A stretch of 64,000 bases of DNA, from the NCBI GenBank assembly GCA_016716385.1, contig JADJWL010000005.1, forward strand, positions 310,001 to 374,000, in the 5' to 3' direction. The notes under the pieces are model-generated. The model searched no databases. It worked only from the letters and a program-made list of their open reading frames with translations, and was not told where the DNA came from. This document shows, piece after piece, positions 57,375 through 64,000 of this stretch. The stretch comes from Bryobacterales bacterium. Lineage in GTDB: Bacteria; Acidobacteriota; Terriglobia; Bryobacterales; Bryobacteraceae. The translations under genes and the position numbers were made by a program. Positions within the stretch are counted from its first letter, which is position 1. Each line of letters opens with the position of its first letter.

Positions 57375-58472
57375 TTACGGATTGCGCAGGCGGCACAGCG
57401 GATCCCCGGCGATAATGGTCTGCCAGCTCAGCGCGGGAATCGCAAGGTAGTAAGCTTCGGCGAGCGTGCGGCCTTCGAGATAGGCGGGAAACAGGATGTC
57501 CGGCCGCGGCGTGAGGTGGAGAAACGGTTCGCCGGTGTGGCCGGCCGCGCCCGTCGCGCCTTCGGACAGGTAATCCCCGATGAGCGTCTGCGGAGCGCCG
57601 GCGAAATAGGCCGCCTTGTCCTTCCAGTCACCGATCGTCCAGGAGGCGGGCGGCTGCGCGAACGTACGGCCGTTAGTGGACACGTACTCGGTCACAAGCG
57701 CGCCGGGCAGCCAGCGGAAGCCGACGAAACGGCGGGTTCGCGCTTTGTCGTTCGATCCCCACGCGGCGTAGCCGATCACGTCGCGCTGCTCGTAGAGCAC
57801 GGTGGTGCTGGTGTCGAGCACGACGCGGCCGGCCGGCAGGAGGCGTGCCGCGCGGCGCAGCCAGTCGTTGCCCATGCGGTCGTCGTTCCCGCTGAGATCG
57901 AGGACAATCTTGCCGCGATCGACGGCGGCGAGGGAGCGCCCGATCATGGAGCGCACGTCTTCGAACGTGTAGGCCGCCAGACGCGTCACCGGGTACATCC
58001 CGAGCGCCGCCGGATCGAGGGCCGCGTTCCTCTGTTGAAACAGCGGATTGGGCGCCGGACCGCGCAGCGGGATCTTGCGGCCGCGCGTCCGGGAAGGCAG
58101 CAGCGCGAGTTCGGAATCGACGGAAGCGGCCTCCGTCTCCAGACCCTCGCCAGGACCGCGAATTTTCAGCGGTACGCCGAGCGTCGTCAGCAGGTAGAGG
58201 ATGCGTTTCGGATCCGGCGCCGCGCGCAGGCAGCGCGCGACCCTCGCCTCGATTTCCTTCTCGTACATGTCGCGGCCGACTGCTTCGTCCTGCGTTGTCC
58301 GGATCCGGCAGACCTGGGCCAGCGGGACTCCGCGCTTCCGGACATACTCCTCGCCGATGCGCTTCGAAACCGGGGACGTTTCATTCACAATCAGCAGCAC
58401 ATTGGCCCCGGTCTGCGCCGAGGCGCAGGCGGAACCGGCGAGTAGCAGCGCGAGGCAGGCGCGGGGCGTCAC
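57375..58472 (-). CDS. TIGR03790 family secreted protein
   Basis: 365 residues from the GTG at 58472, whose GTGA overlaps the stop of the cytochrome c gene; the open frame further upstream is the antisense shadow of that gene. Signal peptide (CLALLLAGSACASAQ). Matches the TIGR03790 family, a conserved group of exported proteins without known function: NVLLIVNETSPVSKRIGEEY, RILYLLTTLGVPLKI, LSGNDDRMGNDWLRRAARLL, IIAGDPLCRLRNP. Coupling to a monoheme cytochrome suggests a role in a periplasmic redox or assembly process; this is inference. Confidence 0.85.
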   Translation of the reverse strand: MTPRACLALLLAGSACASAQTGANVLLIVNETSPVSKRIGEEYVRKRGVPLAQVCRIRTTQDEAVGRDMYEKEIEARVARCLRAAPDPKRILYLLTTLGVPLKIRGPGEGLETEAASVDSELALLPSRTRGRKIPLRGPAPNPLFQQRNAALDPAALGMYPVTRLAAYTFEDVRSMIGRSLAAVDRGKIVLDLSGNDDRMGNDWLRRAARLLPAGRVVLDTSTTVLYEQRDVIGYAAWGSNDKARTRRFVGFRWLPGALVTEYVSTNGRTFAQPPASWTIGDWKDKAAYFAGAPQTLIGDYLSEGATGAAGHTGEPFLHLTPRPDILFPAYLEGRTLAEAYYLAIPALSWQTIIAGDPLCRLRNP

Positions 58473-58873
58473 GGCAGCGAGCGCAGATACTCGACGATCG
58501 CGTCGGCATCCTCGTGCTTGAAGGTATAGGCCGGCATGGGGCGGGCCGAGACCTTGCCCCCGGGACCCTTGCCGGTCTTGAGATAGTTGAGCAGCGCCAG
58601 GTCCCCCCACTTGAGCCAGAGCCGGCTGGACCGCGTCAGGTCGGGCGCGGTCTTCTTCCAGTTCTCGATGGGTTCGAGCGGCTTGATGTCGAGCACCGCG
58701 CCCTTCATCCACTTCGACCGGTCAAAGCCGCCGCCGGGAAGGCGCGGCGTGTGGCATTCCTGGCAGCGGGCCGCCTCTTCGGCCAGGTACCGGCCGCGTT
58801 CCACCTTGGACTGGGCGGGGAGCAATGTGGCGAAGAAGACCAGGGCCGCCATGGGCCGGAGCCACAAGTTCAT
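58469..58873 (-). CDS. Monoheme cytochrome c, exported
   Basis: 134 residues, ATG at 58873. Signal peptide (PMAALVFFATLLPAQ), one heme motif CQECH at about residues 37-41, and a distal Met candidate in ARPMPAYTFK. The C-terminus is EDADAIVEYLRSLP, the helix typical of class I c-type cytochromes. It is a periplasmic electron carrier. It forms an operon with the TIGR03790 gene (GTGA overlap) and is divergent from the gluzincin-TPR gene. Confidence 0.92.
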   Translation of the reverse strand: MNLWLRPMAALVFFATLLPAQSKVERGRYLAEEAARCQECHTPRLPGGGFDRSKWMKGAVLDIKPLEPIENWKKTAPDLTRSSRLWLKWGDLALLNYLKTGKGPGGKVSARPMPAYTFKHEDADAIVEYLRSLP

Positions 58874-59031
58874 ACCTCCATGCTACGGGATCTGCTGGTA
58901 TCTTGAAATTGTAAGGGGGCAAACGTGCGCCCTGGAGGAATTGCCCCGTCCCTTCCAATCCGTACCCTCTTCCGCCTGGAGGAAGTTCATCTCCATCCGC
59001 TCCTGATTCCGAAACGAAGGAGTCCCTCACA

Positions 59032-60522
59032 ATGGCACGGTCTCGCGCGGCAGCGCTGTTGCTACTCGTTGTGTTTCTGGCTCCCGCGGCGGCGCGGGAG
59101 TACGACGGCTGGCGGAAGGCGGCCAGTCAGCATTTTGAACTGTATTCGGCTGTTTCGGACCGGCACACCCGGAATGCCCTGCAGAATCTCGAAGACGCCT
59201 ATGCGGTTCTAACCCAGGTTCTCGCGTTCGAACCGCGGAGCGCGCCCCGCATCCGCGCCATTCTCTTTCCGCACAGGAAGTTCGCCGCGCGATTTGCTCC
59301 CATCGGTCTCGCGCCTTGCTCCTACTTTGTGTGCGGTGAGTCCCGTGACTACATCGCCTTCCCGGACCGCGACGGAGCGCGCCGCGGGACCATCGCCCAC
59401 GAAGTCGTCCACGCTCTCGTCACCCGGCAGGGCATCGAATACCCGCTCTGGTTCAGCGAAGGCCTGGCGGTGTACTACTCCACGATCGAGAGGGACGACC
59501 GGCGCGTCGTTGTGGGAGGCGTCCCACGCGAGGCGGTTGACGGGCTGCGGCAGGTAGCGATGTGTGGCATTACCGATCTTGTGTCAGGCTGCGAGCGGAC
59601 TTCATCGCTGCTGGCGCATCCGCGCCGGGCTGCGGAGTTCTATGCGCGTTCCTGGGCGCTTACCCATATGCTGCTCGAGGACCCGCGCTATCGGGCCGGC
59701 AGCGCCGTGTTCATGCAGGCACTCGCCCGAGGGATGCCTTCCGCCGAGGCGTTTTCGGTGATCTACGGCAAGAACCTTGCCGGCGTGCAACTCGACCTCT
59801 CGTCGTATCTGCATCTTCGTCTATCGCGAGGCACGGCGTTTACGCTCCGGTTCCGGCCCGTGCGCATTCGCCCGGCGATTGAGCCAGTGAACAGCCCGGA
59901 GATTCGTCTCGTCCTGGCCGATCTGCTATTGACGATGGGACGAATCAAAGAGGCGGGAAGCGAACTCGTGCAACTCGAAGCGGATCTGCCGGATTCCTGG
60001 GAACTCCACTTCTGCCTTGGCCGCTTCGCGAGGTCGATGAGCCGGATTCCAGAGGCTTGCGAACGATTTGAACGCGCCGTGGCCTTGCGCGCCCCGCATC
60101 CTGGCGTCTACGTGGCCTACGCGAAGACGCTGCGCGATCTGCAAGCCGGGCCGGCACGGGTCCAGGACGCGCTCGAAACCGCGCTGGGGGTGGATCCGAG
60201 CCACCCGGAAGCGCGCTATTTGCTGGGTCTGCGGCTGCTGACCGATGGGCACGCCGGTCCTGCCGCCGAGTACCTTGCACTTGCAAGTCCCGTTCCGCGC
60301 CGCCGTCTCTTCTCCGTCTCGGCGGCGTTGGCGTATGCGTTGTTTCGCCTTGGCCGGACCCGCGAGGCAAAAGCTGCGGGCGCAGAGGCAATGGCTGCCG
60401 CGGATAGCGAGGGCCGCCGTCGGGCCATGCAGCGTTTTCTGGCCTCCATCGATGGCGAGGGCGGCAACGAAGCCATGGATGGAGTGCGCGCCATCCTCGC
60501 CGCCGAGGATGCGGGGTTCTGA
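59032..60522 (+). CDS. Exported gluzincin-type peptidase with TPR-like C-terminus
   Basis: 496 residues, ATG at 59032, signal peptide (AALLLLVVFLAPAAA). Zinc motif IAHEVVHALV followed by WFSEGLAVYYS, the HExxH plus Glu pattern of gluzincins (the DUF1570-like group of exported peptidases). The C-terminal half is helical with TPR-like repeats (EIRLVLADLLLTMGRIKEAG, ELHFCLGRFARSMSRIPEAC, EARYLLGLRLLTDGHAG). It is probably periplasmic; the substrate is unknown. It is convergent with the membrane MutS-like gene across a nested inverted repeat. Confidence 0.85.
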   Translation: MARSRAAALLLLVVFLAPAAAREYDGWRKAASQHFELYSAVSDRHTRNALQNLEDAYAVLTQVLAFEPRSAPRIRAILFPHRKFAARFAPIGLAPCSYFVCGESRDYIAFPDRDGARRGTIAHEVVHALVTRQGIEYPLWFSEGLAVYYSTIERDDRRVVVGGVPREAVDGLRQVAMCGITDLVSGCERTSSLLAHPRRAAEFYARSWALTHMLLEDPRYRAGSAVFMQALARGMPSAEAFSVIYGKNLAGVQLDLSSYLHLRLSRGTAFTLRFRPVRIRPAIEPVNSPEIRLVLADLLLTMGRIKEAGSELVQLEADLPDSWELHFCLGRFARSMSRIPEACERFERAVALRAPHPGVYVAYAKTLRDLQAGPARVQDALETALGVDPSHPEARYLLGLRLLTDGHAGPAAEYLALASPVPRRRLFSVSAALAYALFRLGRTREAKAAGAEAMAAADSEGRRRAMQRFLASIDGEGGNEAMDGVRAILAAEDAGF

Positions 60523-60634
60523 AGTGTAGCTGTCAGCGATCAGTGCTCAGCTTCAACCACGATTCGTGGAGCCTTCCCCTCATTCAGGAGCTGATCGCTG
60601 AAAGCTGACCGCTGAAAGCGAAAAGCTACACTTC
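60521..60634. repeat. Nested inverted repeats between convergent genes
   Basis: Outer arms GAAGTGTAGCT (60521-60531) and AGCTACACTTC (60624-60634) are perfect complements; inner arms CAGCGATCAG (60534-60543) and CTGATCGCTG (60591-60600) likewise. The outer arms include the last two bases of one gene and the last 9 of the other. It could act as a bidirectional terminator. Confidence 0.65.
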
Positions 60635-62410
60635 CAGACCGATGGAGCGCATGAGCGCCAGAGCGTTGCTCTTGGCGACGACACCCGGCTGCATCCGGTA
60701 GTCGAAGCGCATTTCACCCTCCTCGAAGTGGTCGGCGAAGTGGACGTTCGCCGCCCGCGCACCGAGGCTTTCCACAATCTGGGTCAGCGCCAGGTCATGC
60801 GTTGTCGCCAGTCCGATGGCGCCCCCATCCACCAGACGCCGCAAGAGCGCGTCGGCGCCGATCTGCCGGTCGTGCGAGTTCGTCCCGTGCAGCAGCTCGT
60901 CGAGCAGGAAGAGCAGCGGCGGAGATCCGGAAGCCAGATCGGCGATGCGTTTCAGTCTCAGAATTTCCGCGTAGAAGCGTGAGATGCCACTCTGCAGCGA
61001 ATCCGACACACGGATCGAAGCGCCGATGGCCAGAGCCGACAGGCGCAACCGGTGTGCGCGGACCGGCGCGCCGGCCATCGCCATCACGGCCGCCGTCCCG
61101 GCCGATCGCAGCAGTGTACTCTTTCCCGACATGTTCGAGCCGGAGACCAGCAGAAGGTGCGCGCCGCGGCCGAGAGTCAGGTCGTTGCGCACCATGCGAT
61201 CCCCCGGCAGGAGAGGATGGCCGAGTCCACCGGCCTCGAAGACCGCCTCGCCGCCGGGGACAAACTCGGGAAACGCATCGTCCGGGCGTTCGTAGGCGTA
61301 GGCGGCCAGTGACGAGAGCGCCTCGAATTCTCCCACCGCGTCGAGCCACTGCCGGACGAGCGGTCCGTTCTTCACACGCCACGCTTCGAGCGTGAACGCC
61401 ACATGGGTCGTGTAGAGCAGCGGCGGTCCGATGACGCGGAGAATGACGTTGTCCCGGGAGTCGAGCCACTCTACGCGCCGCCGCAGCGCCTGGATCCGCC
61501 GGGACGGGGGAAGGCCGCCGGTCTCCAGCGCCTGACGGAGACCCGCCAGCCGCGGCGAGGTAAACCGCTCCTGTTCCAGGCGCGTCAGGACTTCCGACAG
61601 CAGGCCGAGGTCGTGCGCCGCGTCGCCCGCTCTGGCCGCCACGTGGAGCACGGCCGGACGCAGCCGCCACCCGAATGCAGTTACAGCGGCAAGGGAGGCC
61701 GCCAGCGGCGTCAACAGATCCTGCCACCACCACAGCGCCGCCGCCGACGCCATCAGGAAGCTGAGAGCGGCCCCGATTGCGCGCAAGGACCGGCTGGCCA
61801 GCACCGGTGCGCCCTCGGCCCAGGCCAGCAGGCGGTCCGGATGGACCCCGCTCCGGACATCCTCACCCAGGACCGCGAAGTCCTCCCGCAGGTCCAGGCG
61901 CTCCCGCAGTTCGGCGATGGCCTGATGCCGGGCCGCCAGCTCCTCCGGCTGCGCCGGCTGCTGGAGCCAGCGGGCGAGCATCTCTTCGCCGGAGCGCGTC
62001 CGGGCGGTGGAGAGCAGTTCGAACAGGCTGCCGGGGCCGAAAAGGTCCAGGTCCTGGGCATAGGGATGGTCGGGATCGAGGAAGCGCTCGCCGGTCTCTC
62101 CTTTGCCCGCCCAGTCGCCGGCGAGCCGCGCCAGCGCGCGCTCATAGACGGCCGCGGCACGGCGGGCCCGTGCGCGCTTCTCGAGCAGCCGGTCGTGCCA
62201 GACCGCCAGAGAGATGAAGATCACGGCCGGAAGCCCCAGGAGCCAAGCGGAGCCCTCCCGCCAGGGATACGTCAGCCAGGCCATCAGGACGAAGGCAATC
62301 GCTGTCAACAGCCGGAGATTGCCGATCTGAAGGTGGCGGTTGTCCAGGAGGGACACCGTCTGACGGCGCCGGTCCAGCCGCCAGCCGTACTCGGTCTTGG
62401 GGTCTTCCAT
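60626..62410 (-). CDS. Membrane-anchored MutS-like ATPase
   Basis: 594 residues from the ATG at 62410 (an ATG at 62440 is also open). Two N-terminal membrane helices (LLTAIAFVLMAWLTYPW, AWLLGLPAVIFISLAVW) and a further hydrophobic pair around residues 215-250 precede a MutS ATPase domain: VSGSNMSGKSTLLRS (Walker A), LLFLLDELLHGTNSHDR (Walker B and signature) and LATTHDLALTQI. Mismatch-binding domains are absent. Such membrane MutS relatives are widespread, and their role is unclear; mismatch repair is unlikely. Confidence 0.88.
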   Translation of the reverse strand: MEDPKTEYGWRLDRRRQTVSLLDNRHLQIGNLRLLTAIAFVLMAWLTYPWREGSAWLLGLPAVIFISLAVWHDRLLEKRARARRAAAVYERALARLAGDWAGKGETGERFLDPDHPYAQDLDLFGPGSLFELLSTARTRSGEEMLARWLQQPAQPEELAARHQAIAELRERLDLREDFAVLGEDVRSGVHPDRLLAWAEGAPVLASRSLRAIGAALSFLMASAAALWWWQDLLTPLAASLAAVTAFGWRLRPAVLHVAARAGDAAHDLGLLSEVLTRLEQERFTSPRLAGLRQALETGGLPPSRRIQALRRRVEWLDSRDNVILRVIGPPLLYTTHVAFTLEAWRVKNGPLVRQWLDAVGEFEALSSLAAYAYERPDDAFPEFVPGGEAVFEAGGLGHPLLPGDRMVRNDLTLGRGAHLLLVSGSNMSGKSTLLRSAGTAAVMAMAGAPVRAHRLRLSALAIGASIRVSDSLQSGISRFYAEILRLKRIADLASGSPPLLFLLDELLHGTNSHDRQIGADALLRRLVDGGAIGLATTHDLALTQIVESLGARAANVHFADHFEEGEMRFDYRMQPGVVAKSNALALMRSIGLEV

Positions 62411-62551
62411 GGAGTAGCTCACAATTTTCTCACGCGGCATGTAGATTTTTTTCCGGTTTCGCTGACCTTTCCTTTGAGGCGTCCGATGAGAGCCAATATG
62501 GCGGCTCTGGATGACGGGCCCAAGAGATCCAGGAAGGAAAGGACCAAGACC

Positions 62552-62974
62552 ATGCCCGAGACCCGGGAACCGGCTGACAAGTCATTGAAAATCTACGAAC
62601 GTTTGCTCATGGAGCGGCGCAGTGCCGTGCTCGCCGCACTGGGAGCGAAGGCCACCCAACTGGCCAGGCTGGACCGCGTCAGCGATGAAGACCAGGCGCA
62701 GCATTCGCACGAAGAGTTTGTTTCTCTGCGCCTGAATGGGATCGAGTACCGGCAGTTGAAACAGGTGGAAGAAGCTCTGGCGCGGCTCCGCTCCGGCGAG
62801 TTCGGCATCTGCCTCTCCTGCGAGCGGCCAATCCCGTCCAAGCGCCTGGAAGCGGTGCCGTGGACGCGCTTCTGCGTCCGCTGCCAGGAGCGGATCGCCG
62901 ACAGGCCGTACCGGGACTCGATCGAATTCAAAATGCCCGATTCCGAAGACGAAGAGGTCTACCAGCAGTATTGA
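62552..62974 (+). CDS. TraR/DksA-type zinc-finger protein
   Basis: 140 residues from the ATG at 62552 with GGAAAGGA upstream; the frame upstream is the antisense shadow of the MutS-like gene. An N-terminal coiled coil (SLKIYERLLMERRSAVLAAL) is followed by the DksA-type zinc finger FGICLSCERPIPSKRLEAVP and RFCVRCQERI, with four Cys. DksA-type proteins bind RNA polymerase and modulate transcription at ribosomal and other promoters. A short hairpin (AGAGCC and GGCTCT at 62490-62509) lies in the leader. Confidence 0.92.
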   Translation: MPETREPADKSLKIYERLLMERRSAVLAALGAKATQLARLDRVSDEDQAQHSHEEFVSLRLNGIEYRQLKQVEEALARLRSGEFGICLSCERPIPSKRLEAVPWTRFCVRCQERIADRPYRDSIEFKMPDSEDEEVYQQY

Positions 62975-62978
62975 TCCC

Positions 62979-63749
62979 TTACAAGCCCATGATCTGCAGG
63001 CCGGAATCGACGTAGACGACGTTGCCGGTGACGCCCCGTCCCAGGCTGCTGGCGAGGAACACCGCGGTGTCGGCGACCTCCGCGGGATCGGTCGTGCGAC
63101 GCAGCGGAGATCGCTTCGCCACCGTATCCAGGACCGAAGAGAAGTCCTTGATCGCCCGTGCCGACGCCGTCTTCACCGGGCCGGCCGAGATCCCGTTCAC
63201 GCGGATGCCCGACGGGCCGAGATCGCTCGCCAGGTAGCGGACCGAAGCTTCGAGCGACGCCTTGGCCACGCCCATGACGTTGTAATGCGGCACCACGCGC
63301 ACGGAGCCGAGGTACGTCAACGTGGTGACCGACCCGCCTTCCGTCATGTGCGGCGCCGCGGCGCGGGCCACCGCCACGAGCGAATACGCGCTCACGTTCT
63401 GCGCGAGCAGGAAGCCGTCACGGCTGGTGGAAACGAAATCGCCCGTGAGATCGTCGCGGTTGGCGAACGCCAGGCTGTGGACGACGCTGTCGAGCGGACC
63501 ATCGAGCGCCCCCAGCGCCCGGGACAGACCTTCCAGATCTTCGTCCCGGGTGACGTCGCACGGGACGGCCGCCTCGACGTTCAGACCTTCGGCCAGCGAC
63601 TCCAAAGCCTCCTTCTGGTGTTCCCCCAGGTAGGTGAGCACCAGGCGCGCTCCTTCGCGCGAAAAGGCCTTGGCAATGGTGTAGGCCAGACTCCACTTAT
63701 TGGCAATGCCCAGGATCAGGGCACGCTTACCGGCGAGCAGTTGCGACAT
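62979..63749 (-). CDS. fabI: Enoyl-[acyl-carrier-protein] reductase (NADH) FabI
   Basis: 256 residues, ATG at 63749. A short-chain dehydrogenase of the FabI type: LLAGKRALILGIANKWSLAY at the cofactor site, SVVHSLAFANRDDL, and the catalytic Tyr and Lys in the PHYNVMGVAKASLE region (Tyr-x6-Lys), followed by GIRVNGISAGPVKT. It makes the last reduction of each fatty-acid elongation cycle. The stop is 4 bases from the DksA-type gene, which converges on it, and its start faces ychF across about 150 bases. Confidence 0.96.
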   Translation of the reverse strand: MSQLLAGKRALILGIANKWSLAYTIAKAFSREGARLVLTYLGEHQKEALESLAEGLNVEAAVPCDVTRDEDLEGLSRALGALDGPLDSVVHSLAFANRDDLTGDFVSTSRDGFLLAQNVSAYSLVAVARAAAPHMTEGGSVTTLTYLGSVRVVPHYNVMGVAKASLEASVRYLASDLGPSGIRVNGISAGPVKTASARAIKDFSSVLDTVAKRSPLRRTTDPAEVADTAVFLASSLGRGVTGNVVYVDSGLQIMGL

Positions 63750-63902
63750 CTCTCCATTTTAAGGGCTCATAGTACACTGAAGAACGGTGTCCGCCATTCG
63801 CCATGTCCCCGGCTCTCGCCTGGGGCTCTTTCGGATGCCTCCAATGCCGCCCGGGTTGCGGTCGCGGATCGGAAGGGCAGGATCCGGATCGAAAGCTAAA
63901 GA

Positions 63903-64000
63903 ATGAAAACCGCCATTATAGGCCTGCCGATGGTAGGCAAGTCGTCTCTCTTCACGATTCTGACCGGTGCGCACCAGGAGTCGCGCATGGGCTCGACCGC
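63903..64000 (+). CDS. ychF: YchF/Obg-type GTP/ATP-binding protein, 3' end outside window
   Basis: Only the first 32 codons are visible. They read MKTAIIGLPMVGKSSLFTIL, with the P-loop GLPMVGKSS, followed by TGAHQESRMGS, the beginning of the YchF family. YchF is an Obg-related ATPase that binds ribosomes. It begins with ATG at 63903 without a strong Shine-Dalgarno site. The assignment rests on the first domain only. Confidence 0.8.
   Translation, partial: MKTAIIGLPMVGKSSLFTILTGAHQESRMGST

Noticed and set aside
1..64000. rRNA, tRNA or CRISPR features
   Set aside because: I looked for conserved rRNA segments, tRNA-like cloverleaf ends and regularly spaced repeats and found none. Weak tRNA-like sequences could be missed without a covariance search.

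Overview
The window is GC-rich DNA from an acidobacterium, most likely of the Solibacter/Bryobacter type. The evidence is the family content: two secreted proteins with the Solibacter C-terminal domain (TIGR03437), a tandem pair of acidobacterial VWFA-related proteins (TIGR03436), a DUF1549/DUF1553 plus DUF1501 pair, an Oar-like carboxypeptidase-regulatory TonB receptor, a TIGR03790 protein and hopanoid side-chain genes. I see no rRNA, tRNA or CRISPR array.

Layout. 0-5 kb: the end of a TIGR03437 protein, then DUF1549/1553-DUF1501, then a decayed copy of the SGNH gene found at 12.2 kb. 5-12 kb: a multicopy-type hypothetical pair, a two-gene membrane/carboxypeptidase-regulatory unit and a TPR-thioredoxin protein. 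11.9-15.8 kb: a coupled MBOAT-SGNH-RHH operon (probable polysaccharide O-acetylation) and a peptidoglycan-binding protein. 16-20 kb: a secreted unknown and an M1-like metallopeptidase. 20.2-23.7 kb: hpnJ, two half-size DMT transporters and hpnI in one overlapping operon (hopanoid head-group glycosylation and cyclitol-ether formation). 23.9-27.4 kb: a Lon-related protease and a PIG-L deacetylase.

27.4-35.8 kb is the most interesting region. A sigma-54 two-component system and a pentaheme cytochrome form one operon. A small secreted protein is divergent from it. A second pentaheme cytochrome plus a TIGR03437 protein form another operon, divergent from a small secreted Gly-rich protein. Each divergent intergenic region carries a back-to-back pair of candidate -24/-12 promoters with the same 13-bp inverted repeat (TGCRGAWTCYGCR) between them. 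I read this as one local sigma-54 regulon for extracytoplasmic electron transfer or envelope sensing. Its geometry resembles zraP/zraSR, but the gene content differs.

36-49 kb: a LysR regulator divergent from a TonB receptor that an IS3-family element has split. In-silico removal of the element plus a 2-bp duplication restores the frame. Exported hydrolases follow (CehA/McbA-type, phosphodiesterase, amidohydrolase, gamma-glutamyltransferase). 48.7-53.3 kb holds three toxin-antitoxin modules (MazEF with an operator, a truncated ParE module, a Doc module), a methyltransferase and the VWFA pair. 53-64 kb is mostly housekeeping: acetoacetyl-CoA synthetase, prolyl oligopeptidase, TIGR03790 plus cytochrome c, a gluzincin-TPR protein, a membrane MutS-like ATPase, a DksA-type protein, fabI and the start of ychF.
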